DNA of 49,908 bases from Bacillota bacterium (GTDB lineage: Bacteria; Bacillota; Bacilli; Alicyclobacillales; SLC66), in contig JAKADA010000014.1 in the NCBI GenBank assembly GCA_021820975.1, positions 1 through 49,908 on the forward strand, written 5' to 3'. This document shows, piece by piece, positions 9,144 to 18,625 of the stretch (position 1 is its first letter; each line of letters opens with the position of its first letter). The notes under the pieces were generated by a model. That model did not search any database, had not been told where the DNA came from, and saw only the letters and a list, made by a program, of their open reading frames with translations. The position numbers and the translations under genes are program-made.

Positions 9144-11447
9144 ATGAATATCGATGAAGCTTTTGCAGGTGATGCCAAGTTACCTGAACAAGATGGTCGT
9201 GTGGCTCTGATGTCGTTGTTTACCAAGGCTGATTATTTGACTGAGGAAGATCGTGATCTACTCCAAGCAGCCTATGAGTATGCTGAATTACACCATCGTG
9301 GTCAAAAACGCAGTTCTGGACATGAGTATATTACGCACCCGTTGGCTGTAGCAGTGATTTTGGCTGAACTCAAACTCGATGCTGGCACGTTAGCGGCAGC
9401 ACTTCTTCATGATGTCGTAGAAGATACGAAAGTCACCGATGAAGAGTTAGCACGGCAGTTTGGGGCGGAAATCGCTAGCTTAGTGGATGGCGTCACCAAG
9501 TTAAAACGACTTAAATTTGAGTCTCGTGAACAGCAGCAAGCGGAAAACCTACGTAAGATGTTCTTGGCGATGGCCAAGGATGTGCGTGTAGCGCTTATTC
9601 GGCTTGCTGATCGTTTGCATAACATGCGTACATTGAAGTATCGACCGATGGAAAAGCAACAAAAAACGGCGGAAGAGACACTTCAGATCTTTGCGCCGTT
9701 AGCACATCGGTTAGGCATGTCGCAAATCAAATGGGAGCTCGAAGATATCGCTTTACGTTATCTCGATCCGCAACAATATTACCGTATCGTCAACATTATG
9801 GCGAAAAAACGCGGCGAGCGTGAAAAATATGTGCAAAAGGTCATTGATGATCTTCATGGTAAATTATCCGAGCTAAATGTGCACGCGGATCTTGCCGGTC
9901 GAGCTAAACACATTTATAGCATTTATCGAAAAATGACAGAACTGCATAAAGAGTTTAGCGAAATTTATGACTTATTTGCCGTTAGGGTTATTGTTGATTC
10001 AATTAAGGATTGCTATGCTGTGTTAGGTATCGTTCACACTATGTGGAAACCTGTGCCTGGACGATTTAAGGATTATGTAGCGATGCCAAAGGCCAATATG
10101 TATCAAAGTCTGCACACGACAGTGATTGGCCCTAATGGTGAACCATTAGAAATTCAAATTCGCACATGGGAAATGCATCGCACAGCTGAATACGGAATCG
10201 CTGCACATTGGATCTACAAAGAACAAGCTTATGGCAATAAAGAAACCGCTGTGGATAAACGAGAAGGTCAATTGCCTTCGCAGACAAAACAGGTTCAAAA
10301 CACAGCTGCAGTATCAACATCGCAAAGTCCGTTTGTAAAAAAGCTAGCCTGGTTTCGTGAAGTTCTTGAATGGCAACAAGATTTTCGTGATGCGCAAGAG
10401 TTTATGGAAACCTTAAAAATCGATTTGTTTGCCGATCAAGTCTTCGTTTTTACACCCAAAGGCCAAGTTATTGAATTGCCCGCAGGATCTTGCCCGATTG
10501 ATTTTGCTTATCGTATCCACACGGATATTGGAAACCGCTGTGTAGGAGCGAAAGTGAATGGTCGTATCGTTCCACTTGACACGAGACTGCGAACAGGTGA
10601 CATTATCGAGATTTTGACTTCAAAGTTATCGTATGGTCCTAGCCAAGATTGGCTGAAAATTGCGCAAACATCACAGGCTCGCGCTAAAATTCGTATGTGG
10701 TTTAAGCGTGAGAAACGAGATGAAAATGTCGAAAAGGGCCGCGATCTCCTTGAAAAAGAAATTACAAAACATCGGTTAGACTCCCATGCAGTAATCGCAG
10801 CACATTTGCATGAAGTATTGACCAAATTCAATTTTCAAAAGCCTGAGGATCTGTATGCAGCGGTGGGATATGGTGGGTTATCACCTGCTCAAGTTGTCAC
10901 TAGGCTTCTTGAACGGATGAAAAAAGAAGAGCCGATTATCGATTCGATTGCTCAAGTGCCCGACCGAGAAATGAAACGTAGTGTAGTTTCTGCCAAAAAC
11001 AATCTCGGTGTTCACGTGGTTGGGGTAGATAACCTGCTCATCCGCTTCTCTCGTTGTTGTAACCCGGTTCCGGGGGACGATATTATTGGTTTTGTGACAC
11101 GGGGTCGTGGGGTATCGGTCCATCGAAAAGATTGCCCTAATGTCTTGTCTATGGTGGATGAAGGAAACCGTATGCTTGAAGTCGAATGGGAAGATACGGA
11201 TAATGTCTCGTATCAGGTAGACATTGAAGTGACTGGCCTTGACCGCAGAGGTCTGATCAATGAAGTGATGAATGCCGTTGTAGAAACGAAAACAGATATC
11301 ACGGCAGTCAGTGGACGTGCTGACCGTCGGCGCATTGCGACGATGAATTTGACGATTGCTATTCGCAATGTGGATCACTTGCGATCCGTGGTGGAGCGAA
11401 TTAAACGGGTAAAAGATATTTACGCCGTACGCCGCGTGATCCAATAG
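9144..11447 (+). CDS. relA: Bifunctional (p)ppGpp synthetase/hydrolase Rel
   Basis: This is the long RelA/SpoT homologue of Firmicutes. It makes and degrades (p)ppGpp in the stringent response and is ribosome-associated. The 767-residue protein carries the HD hydrolase domain with an intact HD pair (LLHDVVEDT, about residues 87-95). The synthetase domain follows (YSIYRKM...[12 protein letters not shown]), then TGS ([17 protein letters not shown]), a zinc-finger-like [12 protein letters not shown] region and a C-terminal ACT domain. I chose ATG 9144 because AGGTGA precedes it closely. ATG 9120, overlapping the apt stop, is the alternative and has no SD. Confidence 0.96.
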   Translation: MNIDEAFAGDAKLPEQDGRVALMSLFTKADYLTEEDRDLLQAAYEYAELHHRGQKRSSGHEYITHPLAVAVILAELKLDAGTLAAALLHDVVEDTKVTDEELARQFGAEIASLVDGVTKLKRLKFESREQQQAENLRKMFLAMAKDVRVALIRLADRLHNMRTLKYRPMEKQQKTAEETLQIFAPLAHRLGMSQIKWELEDIALRYLDPQQYYRIVNIMAKKRGEREKYVQKVIDDLHGKLSELNVHADLAGRAKHIYSIYRKMTELHKEFSEIYDLFAVRVIVDSIKDCYAVLGIVHTMWKPVPGRFKDYVAMPKANMYQSLHTTVIGPNGEPLEIQIRTWEMHRTAEYGIAAHWIYKEQAYGNKETAVDKREGQLPSQTKQVQNTAAVSTSQSPFVKKLAWFREVLEWQQDFRDAQEFMETLKIDLFADQVFVFTPKGQVIELPAGSCPIDFAYRIHTDIGNRCVGAKVNGRIVPLDTRLRTGDIIEILTSKLSYGPSQDWLKIAQTSQARAKIRMWFKREKRDENVEKGRDLLEKEITKHRLDSHAVIAAHLHEVLTKFNFQKPEDLYAAVGYGGLSPAQVVTRLLERMKKEEPIIDSIAQVPDREMKRSVVSAKNNLGVHVVGVDNLLIRFSRCCNPVPGDDIIGFVTRGRGVSVHRKDCPNVLSMVDEGNRMLEVEWEDTDNVSYQVDIEVTGLDRRGLINEVMNAVVETKTDITAVSGRADRRRIATMNLTIAIRNVDHLRSVVERIKRVKDIYAVRRVIQ

Positions 11448-11466
11448 AAAAGGGTGTAACCATTTT

Positions 11467-11913
11467 ATGAGAGCGGTAGTGCAGCGCGTTCGTTATGCGC
11501 GTGTGCGCGTTCACGAACAAATGGTCGGAGAAATCGGAAAAGGGTTGCTTATTTTAGTTGGATTTACACACACCGATGCTGAACCTGACTTAACCTACAT
11601 GGCAGATAAGATTTTGCATTTGCGCGTGTTTGAAGATCAGGATGGAAAGATGAATGATTCCATTTTAGATGCTGGCGGGGAAATTTTGAGCGTATCCCAG
11701 TTTACCTTATACGGTGATGCAAGAAAGGGACGACGGCCGAATTTTATGGAGGCGGCACGTCCTGCTGTGGCCCTTCCGTTGTATGATTACTTTAATGATT
11801 TGCTTGCAAAAACAGGCATGCGTGTGCAAACGGGCGTTTTTGGGGCGATGATGCAAGTAGAATCAAGTAATGATGGACCGGTAACGATCTTGCTTGATTC
11901 GGATCATTTGTAA
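11467..11913 (+). CDS. dtd: D-aminoacyl-tRNA deacylase
   Basis: Dtd removes D-amino acids (and misacylated glycine) from tRNA, which is proofreading in the cytosol. The 148-residue protein is full length. It has the N-terminal MRAVVQRV, the active-site motif [10 protein letters not shown] (about residues 77-86) and the cross-subunit motif [11 protein letters not shown] near the end. It lies 19 nt after rel, as in other Bacillales. Confidence 0.96.
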   Translation: MRAVVQRVRYARVRVHEQMVGEIGKGLLILVGFTHTDAEPDLTYMADKILHLRVFEDQDGKMNDSILDAGGEILSVSQFTLYGDARKGRRPNFMEAARPAVALPLYDYFNDLLAKTGMRVQTGVFGAMMQVESSNDGPVTILLDSDHL

Positions 11914-11930
11914 GGGATGGGGATGTTCAA

Positions 11931-12560
11931 TTGCCTATTTCGCGTTTTACGTTAAACCCTATGGGCACAAATACGTATGTTGTAGGCGAACCTAACGGCG
12001 ACGTGTTGATCGTAGATCCGTCGCATCCGCACATTGATCCATTGATTGATTATATTGAACAACATAAGATGCGCGTGCGACTTATCATCGATACGCATGG
12101 CCACTTTGACCATGTCGCTGGAAATGACGCAGCAAAAACGTTCTTCAAAGTACCTGTGTGGTGTTCTTTTCGTGACTTGCCTTTACTAAAAGACGCAAAA
12201 GATCAGATTAAAGAATACTTCGGTGTCACGTGCGTTATTTCACCACCTGATGCAGATTTACAAGATGGAATGTCCATCGTTGTTGGCGATCGCTGTTTTC
12301 ATGTGCTAGAAACGCCAGGACATAGTGCAGGAAGTGTATGTCTATACGAACGAACGGCTAAAGAGTTGCTGACAGGTGATACGCTTTTTGCCGGCACCAT
12401 TGGGCGTACTGATTTTCCCTATTCGGATCATGCAGCGATGATGAACTCGCTTAGAACAAAGCTTTATCCTTTGCCTGACGATGTTCGCATCTTTCCGGGA
12501 CACGAAGAAGACTCAACCCTCGGTGAAGAACGCATGATGAATCCTTTTTTTCACTTTTAG
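11931..12560 (+). CDS. Metallo-beta-lactamase-fold hydrolase, glyoxalase II-like
   Basis: This is a soluble binuclear-metal hydrolase of the YqgX/glyoxalase II-like group. The metal ligands are visible in order: THGHFDH (about residues 55-61), TPGHSAGS, LTGDTLF and the final FPGHEEDS. The 209-residue length is typical for the short forms that lack the C-terminal glyoxalase II domain. The substrate is probably a thioester, but this is not certain. The start is TTG 11931 with a purine-rich GGGATGGGGAT upstream. It is only 17 nt after dtd, so probably in the same transcript. Confidence 0.88.
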   Translation: MPISRFTLNPMGTNTYVVGEPNGDVLIVDPSHPHIDPLIDYIEQHKMRVRLIIDTHGHFDHVAGNDAAKTFFKVPVWCSFRDLPLLKDAKDQIKEYFGVTCVISPPDADLQDGMSIVVGDRCFHVLETPGHSAGSVCLYERTAKELLTGDTLFAGTIGRTDFPYSDHAAMMNSLRTKLYPLPDDVRIFPGHEEDSTLGEERMMNPFFHF

Positions 12561-12657
12561 GCAAATCCAATGAAAAGTTGGGCCTGTCTGCGGGCACATG
12601 ACACATTGCTTTTGCGTACGGTACTCCTGAGAAGATTTTTTTGAAGGAGAGATTAGT

Positions 12658-12903
12658 GTGCATAAGAGTAAAATCGAGCATTTGCGTGTGGAACTCGTCA
12701 TGACAGAAGAGATGCGCCACAAATTGCAAGAACTGGCGACAGGACAGGCGACGAGTGTTGTTATTCCAAACGCTATGGTGCGTCATGTGATGGTGCACCA
12801 TTTAGAGTCCGGTGCCTCTCGCTTACGTGAAGTTCATTTTCGTCACGTTCATGTCGATCGATTGGAATTTATTTCAACAACGCATAACGCACCATTGCTT
12901 TGA
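12658..12903 (+). CDS. Small histidine-rich protein, unknown
   Basis: I do not recognise this 81-residue protein. GTG 12658 has AAGGAGAG upstream at good spacing. The protein is soluble and unusually rich in histidine (about ten). Most of the histidines fall in two clusters, RHVMVHH (about residues 42-48) and HFRHVHV (about 60-66), and the alternating pattern suggests a beta strand. The stop TGA overlaps a TTG that can start the Nudix gene, so the two may be coupled. The 97-nt space before it shows nothing clear. Confidence 0.65.
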   Translation: MHKSKIEHLRVELVMTEEMRHKLQELATGQATSVVIPNAMVRHVMVHHLESGASRLREVHFRHVHVDRLEFISTTHNAPLL

Positions 12904-13448
12904 TCGATGAATGGGACCCGCGTCTATCATTTGACGATGGGTCCCCAAACACAATGAGGCGGCGACTAGATATGGGCTTTTTTCATACGTTAGCAGTAAT
13001 TCTTGTTCGCCACCTACCTGCGTGGGTTGTCTCTCTTGCTATCTATATTTTAAAGCCTAAAGTTGTCGTGGGTGTCGTATCCGTAGTACCCAAAGGGGAT
13101 GGTACCTACCTATTTTTGCATCATACCTATCGCAAACAATACGCTTGGCGATTGCCAGGGGGTCTTGCTGAGCGGCACGAAGAACCTTTTCAAACAGCTG
13201 TGCGGGAATTATATGAAGAAGCAAATATCATTGCGAAAGCGGTTTGTGTACTAGATGTGCGGCGTTCCACCTATAGCACGCTCGATGTCGCTGTACTATG
13301 TACTGTGGAGTCTTCACTACCGTTTACAAAAAATATCGAAGTGGATGATTTACTATGGGTAGATCCTCATCAAGCACCTTTTGCCATAACTAAGGATCAA
13401 ATGGCCTTCTTACATGCAGCTACTTTATGGTTGTCTCGTGACAAATAG
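12900..13448 (+). CDS. Nudix hydrolase with hydrophobic N-terminus
   Basis: Nudix enzymes cleave nucleoside diphosphates linked to another group. The Nudix box runs GGLAERHEEPFQTAVREL and continues YEEANI (about residues 104-127), matching GX5EX7REUXEEXXU; the usual final glycine is Asn. A strongly hydrophobic stretch (about residues 27-52, LAVILVRHLPAWVVSLAIYIL) precedes the domain and could anchor it in the membrane. The start is uncertain: TTG 12900 overlaps the upstream stop and has no SD, while ATG 12954 or ATG 12972 (preceded by GAGGCGG) are possible. Its 3' end overlaps the convergent mscS-type gene by 29 bp. Confidence 0.8.
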   Translation: MIDEWDPRLSFDDGSPNTMRRRLDMGFFHTLAVILVRHLPAWVVSLAIYILKPKVVVGVVSVVPKGDGTYLFLHHTYRKQYAWRLPGGLAERHEEPFQTAVRELYEEANIIAKAVCVLDVRRSTYSTLDVAVLCTVESSLPFTKNIEVDDLLWVDPHQAPFAITKDQMAFLHAATLWLSRDK

Positions 13449-14238
13449 CTAATGCCTGTACAAGGGAAAACAGATCAAAATCCGCCGGCGCAGTTACTTC
13501 TAATGTATAGGTATCTGTTTGAAAACTGGTAACACGTAAGGTGACTTTTGTATCATGTCCTTCATTGAGCAATGATGCGATCGTTGCAGGAGATAGAGTA
13601 TAAGAGACGGGAATCTCTTGAACAACCGATTCTTGCTCGGGGTGAATTGTAATAATCGCCGCAATGACAGAGGCGTTAGGTAAGATACGTCGTCGATCGC
13701 CATCGAGTACGACCGTGTAATACCAATTCACATCGACAACTTTGCCAGTAACGTCAAAAGATGATGTGCGAAAGGTGACATTTTGTCCGATTGAAAAAGG
13801 TCGTAAAGTTAATAGTAAGAATCCGGCAAATAAGTTATTTAACGTGGATTGGGCTGCAATACCCACGATGACACCGGTGACAGCGCCCCCTAAGAGAATG
13901 CTGCTGATCTGAATATGCAAGAGATGCAAGGCCACTAAGAGCACGAAGGCATAGCCTATGGTGCTGATGATGCGTGAGATGACAAACCATGCTCGTACAT
14001 CAGTACCTTGATTTGCAGACGTATGTTTAAAAGCTTTATGTCCGTAATGGACAAGCCATATGCCGAGTAAAAACCATAAAATAGCAATGGCCCAGTTAAA
14101 ACTTAAGGTGTAATGATGAAGCAAGGGGATTTTTGTCTCGAGCGTTTCGGCAAAGTTAAAAACGACGGACAAAATGATCAATGCGATCGTGACGATCAAT
14201 AATCGATGACCCATTTTTGTAGGACTTTTTACCTGCAT
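13420..14238 (-). CDS. Small-conductance mechanosensitive channel (MscS family)
   Basis: MscS channels open under membrane tension and release solutes after osmotic downshock. The 272-residue protein has three to four membrane helices and the pore-lining TM3 signature (GGAVTGVIVGIAAQSTLNNL then FAGFLLLTLRPFSIGQNV, about residues 130-170). The cytosolic beta domain follows with RILPNASV. GGAGG lies 5 nt before ATG 14238. It is divergent from the 2-hydroxyacid dehydrogenase. The cytosolic C-terminal domain looks somewhat short and diverged. Confidence 0.9.
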   Translation of the reverse strand: MQVKSPTKMGHRLLIVTIALIILSVVFNFAETLETKIPLLHHYTLSFNWAIAILWFLLGIWLVHYGHKAFKHTSANQGTDVRAWFVISRIISTIGYAFVLLVALHLLHIQISSILLGGAVTGVIVGIAAQSTLNNLFAGFLLLTLRPFSIGQNVTFRTSSFDVTGKVVDVNWYYTVVLDGDRRRILPNASVIAAIITIHPEQESVVQEIPVSYTLSPATIASLLNEGHDTKVTLRVTSFQTDTYTLEVTAPADFDLFSLVQALAICHETTIK

Positions 14239-14305
14239 GATGACCTCCGGCAATAATAGATAACGTTTATTGTAGCGTATTTCGCAGAAAAAGGACGGAT
14301 ACCCT

Positions 14306-15244
14306 TTGCAGACACCTATTCTTGTCTATCACCCTGCAAAAGCAGACCAATACGTCGCTTATCTCGAAAAACAAGGTGTCTTGGCGCAAGTTGTCCATGA
14401 CAAGATCGAGTTTGAGCAGGGAGTGAAAAATGGATCTCAAATTCTTTTCGCATGGCGGTTTCCATGGCAATGGATTCAAGAGGGATCCGCACTCACATGG
14501 ATCCAATTGATGGGTGCAGGCGCTGATGACATTGTCCATCACCACCACGTGATGAATAATCAAAAGGTAACACGTATCGTGGATCAATTTGGTGCACCTA
14601 TTGCCGAGTACGTCTTTGCTTGGATGTTGTATCTATCACAAGGCATTGATCGGTTGCGACAAGCACAGCAACAGAGGCTATGGGATCCCTTTGAAACGCA
14701 ACCTTTGTTAGGTAAGACACTAGCTATCGCAGGCCTTGGGTCGATTGGTAAAGAAATCGCTAAACGTGGACAAGCTTTTTCGATGAAAGTAATTGGTCTT
14801 AGCAGAACACACAAAAAAGAAGACAGTATAGTAGCATGCTACCAACCGGAAGAGTGGGGAGTTTTTGCGAAACAAGCTGATTATCTTGTGCTTGCCCTTC
14901 CACTTACCCATGCGACATATCATATTCTTGATAAAAAAATCTTGCAAACCATGAAAAAAGACGCAATCGTCGTCAATATTGGTCGAGGTTCCTTAATAAA
15001 TGAAGATGATTTACAAAACGCAGTTCGCTATCATCAAATTCAAGGCGCCATACTTGACGTCATGGAACAAGAGCCATTGCAAAAGGAACATCCGTTTTGG
15101 CATACAGAGGGTATTTACGTAACCCCTCATATGTCTGGTGTCAGTCAAATTGAAAAAGTGAGTGACTTTTTTCTCTCGAATTTGTTGTGTTTTGAAAAAT
15201 CGCAACCTCTTCAAGGTATTGTTGATCCTGTACATGGTTATTGA
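14306..15244 (+). CDS. D-2-hydroxyacid dehydrogenase (NAD(P)-dependent)
   Basis: The protein reduces a 2-oxoacid or oxidises a D-2-hydroxyacid in the cytosol; the exact substrate is unknown. The 312-residue sequence has the dinucleotide motif GLGSIGKEIAKRG (about residues 144-156). The catalytic Arg is in NIGRGSLINEDDL, the Glu in LDVMEQEPL and the His in TPHMSG. The length and N-terminus resemble the glyoxylate/hydroxypyruvate reductase-like (GhrA-type) group. The start is TTG 14306 with AAGGA upstream. It converges with the TVP38 gene, with 7 bp between stops. Confidence 0.9.
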   Translation: MQTPILVYHPAKADQYVAYLEKQGVLAQVVHDKIEFEQGVKNGSQILFAWRFPWQWIQEGSALTWIQLMGAGADDIVHHHHVMNNQKVTRIVDQFGAPIAEYVFAWMLYLSQGIDRLRQAQQQRLWDPFETQPLLGKTLAIAGLGSIGKEIAKRGQAFSMKVIGLSRTHKKEDSIVACYQPEEWGVFAKQADYLVLALPLTHATYHILDKKILQTMKKDAIVVNIGRGSLINEDDLQNAVRYHQIQGAILDVMEQEPLQKEHPFWHTEGIYVTPHMSGVSQIEKVSDFFLSNLLCFEKSQPLQGIVDPVHGY

Positions 15245-15251
15245 TTCTAAT

Positions 15252-15917
15252 TTACGTAATTCGAGTCCGTGCATTCTTGTGAAATATTCGTGTTAAAAGT
15301 GTCACAAGCCAGATAAGAACCACGGCTACGACCCCGACAATAAGCCAGCCGATCGTTTTTTTTGATACACCAAGAAAGATTAAAGCGGCACCGAGATCAT
15401 AAGGCATAATGCCTACACCAGTTGTCCATAGATACGTCCATGTTGTCACTTCTTTAATCATCGCACTTGCAAAATTGAGTACAACAAAAGGAATGAATGG
15501 GATCATTCGCGAAATAAGCAAGCCTATCGGGCCATAGCGACGAACTGATTTACTCAATTTATTTAAGTTCTTTTGTCCAACGATGCGTAAAGCAAATTGT
15601 TGACCGAAATGTTTTGCGACTAAAAATGTAATGTAAGCCCCAAGCATCGCGCCAAGCCAGACATATAAAATGCCAAACCAAACACCATAGATTTGCATAT
15701 CCAGGATCATCAAGAACTCAGCTGGAAATGGGACAATGCACAAGATAGCCATCAAGATGATGGAAAACAAGATACCAAGTGGCCCTAAGTGTCGGATGAA
15801 CGGTGATATGGAAGCTTGATAGCGATAATACACGATCAGTAACACAATCCCAATAACAATCATGATGGCGGTGCTGATAATCGTTTGTGATGTGCGATGA
15901 GGTTTTACCAAAGCCAT
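15252..15917 (-). CDS. TVP38/TMEM64 family membrane protein (VTT domain)
   Basis: This is an integral membrane protein of the VTT/DedA superfamily, whose members are linked to lipid scrambling or transport. The 221-residue protein has a first helix at about residues 15-35, then the core VTT domain. The core includes a PFPAEFLMILDMQIYG re-entrant-like stretch and SRMIPFIPFVVLNFASA. GAGGTGATC lies directly before ATG 15917. A second VTT protein (DedA type) is encoded at 36502-37140. The substrate is unknown. Confidence 0.88.
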   Translation of the reverse strand: MALVKPHRTSQTIISTAIMIVIGIVLLIVYYRYQASISPFIRHLGPLGILFSIILMAILCIVPFPAEFLMILDMQIYGVWFGILYVWLGAMLGAYITFLVAKHFGQQFALRIVGQKNLNKLSKSVRRYGPIGLLISRMIPFIPFVVLNFASAMIKEVTTWTYLWTTGVGIMPYDLGAALIFLGVSKKTIGWLIVGVVAVVLIWLVTLLTRIFHKNARTRIT

Positions 15918-16032
15918 GATCACCTCGTCCATGCTGTTTTCCTAGTATGCGACGAAAGAAGATGAAAATTCGGCTGCATGTCGAATGATTATGGTCCTTA
16001 AAGAAGAACATAGCTTTGAGGTGATCTATTCC

Positions 16033-17505
16033 ATGCATGCAACGATTTGGTCTTTACTGCCCTTTGCTGTGGTGATTCCTGTGTCTATTTTGACCAAACA
16101 GGTAATTCCTGGTCTTGTGGCAGGGCTTCTCGTCGGTGCTTTTTTGAAAACGCCAAGTTTACTTGGTCTTGTCAATACAACGTTACAGTATGTTTTTACG
16201 GAACTTACTGTGGTTGGCAACGTACATCTGATGCTTTTCTTGTATTTGTTCGGTGCTTTTATCGGTATTGTTCGTGTCACAGGTGGCGTAAAAGGGCTTG
16301 CAAAGTGGTTATCCCCGCGAATCCATTCTGCCAAAACTGCGTACGGGGTGACATGGCTATCCTCACTAGGAACATTTATGGCACCGGATTTTCGCATTAT
16401 TGCTGTTGCCCCCATCATGCGTCCTCTTATAAAGAAACTTGGCATCACGCCTGAACGACTTGCGTATATCATTGATGTTACGGCAACTCCATTGATCGCG
16501 ATTATTCCAATTGGCACGGCTTTTGTAGGGTATATGGTTGGACTTTTAGCGACGTCCTTGCGCCATAATGGTCTTTCACTTGCACCCTATCCATTTTTTA
16601 TTCAAACGATCCCACTTAATTTCTTTTCCGTGATAATTTTAGCCATGGCGCTTTACAGTAGTTTTTTTACTAAAGAGAAAGCAGCGGCACAAGTTGTACC
16701 ATCGAAAAAACCTATCGTTCATCGACAATGGCTAATGGAAACCGGTGAGATGGATCATGTTCATGTAGCACAAAAGGCACAAGGTGTTGTACCGGAGGAG
16801 CCACTAGAAATCCTAAGTGATCAAGCCATACCGAAAGCATCACATCTTATTGTGCCGATCGTATTATTATTATTTTTTACTTTTTTGCTGACTTGGTGGG
16901 ATGGTCACTTAAAAGCAGCGGGGTTCTTGGCTGGTCTCATGAAAGCAGACGCGTCTAAAGCGATGTTGCAAGCAGTTTTAATTACCTTAGTAGTGTCGAT
17001 CATCTTTTATATGGTGAGGCGACAACCTATCGATCGCGTCATGTATGGTGTCGTATCAGGCGGCAATGAAATGATGCCTGTCCTTGTATTACTTGCCTTA
17101 GTATGGGCAGTGTCTGCCGTTTCAACAGATCTCGGCTTTTCGATTTACGTTGGTCAAACGATTGGTGCTGTAGTACCACGCCAATTTATTGCGCCAGCAT
17201 TATTTGTATTTGGTTCTCTGATCTCTTATTTTATTGGTTCATCGTTTGGGACATGGGGCATTTTGTTACCACTTGGATTTAGCTTAGCTGCAAGTACGCA
17301 TGCTTCCTTGGTTTTGATCGCAGGCGCTGTGTTTGCAAGTGGCACGTTAGGCGGCTTTGCCTCGCCCCTAAGCGATAACACGGTTGCAATGGCGACCGTC
17401 ATGAAACTGCCTGTGATGGACTTCTCAAAACGGTTGATGAAACCGACCTTACTTGCTGGAGGCTTAGCGACTATCGGATATACTGTGGCTGGATTTATGA
17501 TGTAA
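16033..17505 (+). CDS. NhaC-family Na+/H+ antiporter
   Basis: This 490-residue polytopic membrane protein has about 11-12 helices and fits the NhaC family, which exchanges sodium for protons (some members exchange other organic or inorganic pairs). Landmarks are the repeated SLGTFMAPDFRIIAVAPIMRP and SSFGTWGILLPLGFSLA segments and the late ASPLSDNT motif. A hydrophilic cytosolic insert of about 65 residues (about 215-280) separates the halves. GAGGTGATC lies 6 nt before ATG 16033; the longer frame has no support. The gene has its own terminator. Confidence 0.88.
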   Translation: MHATIWSLLPFAVVIPVSILTKQVIPGLVAGLLVGAFLKTPSLLGLVNTTLQYVFTELTVVGNVHLMLFLYLFGAFIGIVRVTGGVKGLAKWLSPRIHSAKTAYGVTWLSSLGTFMAPDFRIIAVAPIMRPLIKKLGITPERLAYIIDVTATPLIAIIPIGTAFVGYMVGLLATSLRHNGLSLAPYPFFIQTIPLNFFSVIILAMALYSSFFTKEKAAAQVVPSKKPIVHRQWLMETGEMDHVHVAQKAQGVVPEEPLEILSDQAIPKASHLIVPIVLLLFFTFLLTWWDGHLKAAGFLAGLMKADASKAMLQAVLITLVVSIIFYMVRRQPIDRVMYGVVSGGNEMMPVLVLLALVWAVSAVSTDLGFSIYVGQTIGAVVPRQFIAPALFVFGSLISYFIGSSFGTWGILLPLGFSLAASTHASLVLIAGAVFASGTLGGFASPLSDNTVAMATVMKLPVMDFSKRLMKPTLLAGGLATIGYTVAGFMM

Positions 17506-17513
17506 TATGTAAT

Positions 17514-17556
17514 GCAGCAATCCTACGCCTTAAAGAGCGTGGATTGCTGCATTTTT
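17514..17556 (+). terminator. Intrinsic terminator after nhaC-type gene
   Basis: GCAGCAATCC-T-ACGC pairs with GCGTGGATTGCTGC (one bulged base), and ATTTTT follows directly. It could also serve the convergent NlpC/P60 gene. Confidence 0.9.
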
Positions 17557-17576
17557 AATGCAAAGCGAACTAGACC

Positions 17577-18617
17577 TTAATACAGCCGCTTGACAGCTGA
17601 AATGTGATTGTACCAGTATTTTCCATGTGCTAATGGTAGATAACCTACTTTCTTTAAACCGCCACCTTCTTGGATCATTTGTCCATTGCCTGTATAAATG
17701 CCGACGTGCGCCCCTAGGTCAAAAGCAACGAGATCGCCAGGTTGCATTTGGCTTATGCTAACAGGATCACCGACATTGAGGTATTGACCCTTGCTTGAAG
17801 TTGTCATCAAATAGCCCAAGGCATGGTGATAAACATATTCGGTAAAATTACTACAGTCAAATCCATATTGACCACGGTCTTCATTGTGCCCCCAAATATA
17901 AGGGGTACCTAATTTACTTTGCGCTATTTGCACAATTGCAGCAAATTTGGCAGCTGGCGTTGCTGAAATGCCAGCAATTGGCGTGATGCTATTGTCGATC
18001 CGTACGCCAGGAGGCGGAATTTGAATTGATGATGATGATGTGTTTGGAGTAGCTGGAGTAGTCGTCGACGACGGACTCGTACTTGATGTGCTTGTCCCAG
18101 TGGTTCCCGATGTAGCACTTGTAGCTGGGATATCCGCTACCGTCTTCGGTGTACTCACACCAGTATTTTGTGCGGAAGGTACTTGTGAACGATACGTTCC
18201 ATAATGAGAATATCTTGCATAGGCAGGAACATAGCGATCGATCAAACGAATGCGATTCACAGGTTGCCAAGCAAAGGCGGCTGTACCGAAGTTCTCGATG
18301 CCATCAAGGCTTGCCGTATCCAGTGTTCGTTCACTACCCACTTTATTTAGGATTGATGCATCGACTACTTTGCCGTGTGGGATACGATGCGCATAGATGG
18401 TAACCGTACGTGTTTTCGCATCGTAGGTTGTATTTTCTGCGTGATATAGGCGATGTGGAGCAACAGTTTGTTGAGTTGGTGCAACCGCACGTGGAATGAT
18501 ATGCGTTGTGCTATTGTCTACAGCTGCTGGGGTGGAAGAACATCCTGCTAAGAGAGTAAGTAACGCAAAAGGGATGAGGCGAGTCGCAAATCGCGTGTAT
18601 TTCGATTTTGTAAGAAT
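17577..18617 (-). CDS. NlpC/P60 (C40) cell-wall peptidase lipoprotein
   Basis: This is a secreted, membrane-anchored D,L-endopeptidase-type protein acting on peptidoglycan stem peptides. The C-terminal NlpC/P60 domain has the catalytic Cys in GFDCSNF (about residue 255), the His in GAHVGIYTG (about 304) and a following polar residue region. A Ser/Thr-rich linker (about 165-197) separates it from an N-terminal domain I do not recognise. The frame continues upstream of the first GTG into a basic stretch, a hydrophobic core and a lipobox LLAGC with Cys at residue 26. The only start fitting this signal peptide and the AGGAGGTG upstream is ATT 18617. The 346-residue product would be a lipoprotein. 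The SD lies inside a hairpin (see 18626-18669). Confidence 0.82.
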   Translation of the reverse strand: MLTKSKYTRFATRLIPFALLTLLAGCSSTPAAVDNSTTHIIPRAVAPTQQTVAPHRLYHAENTTYDAKTRTVTIYAHRIPHGKVVDASILNKVGSERTLDTASLDGIENFGTAAFAWQPVNRIRLIDRYVPAYARYSHYGTYRSQVPSAQNTGVSTPKTVADIPATSATSGTTGTSTSSTSPSSTTTPATPNTSSSSIQIPPPGVRIDNSITPIAGISATPAAKFAAIVQIAQSKLGTPYIWGHNEDRGQYGFDCSNFTEYVYHHALGYLMTTSSKGQYLNVGDPVSISQMQPGDLVAFDLGAHVGIYTGNGQMIQEGGGLKKVGYLPLAHGKYWYNHISAVKRLY

Positions 18618-18625
18618 GGAAAAGC

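Noticed and set aside
14259-14275. GATAACGTTTATT resembling one half of the 21500 palindrome
   Set aside because: It shares only ten bases and lacks the inverted partner. One such match in 50 kb is easily chance, so I do not propose LacI control of mscS or the dehydrogenase.
17963-18078. Short repeats GATGATGATG and similar in the lipoprotein gene
   Set aside because: They encode the Ser-rich linker; not a CRISPR or a phase-variable tract of clear length.
17924-18118. Open frames inside the Ser/Thr-rich linker of the lipoprotein gene
   Set aside because: They are low-complexity shadows of the linker codons in the other frames.
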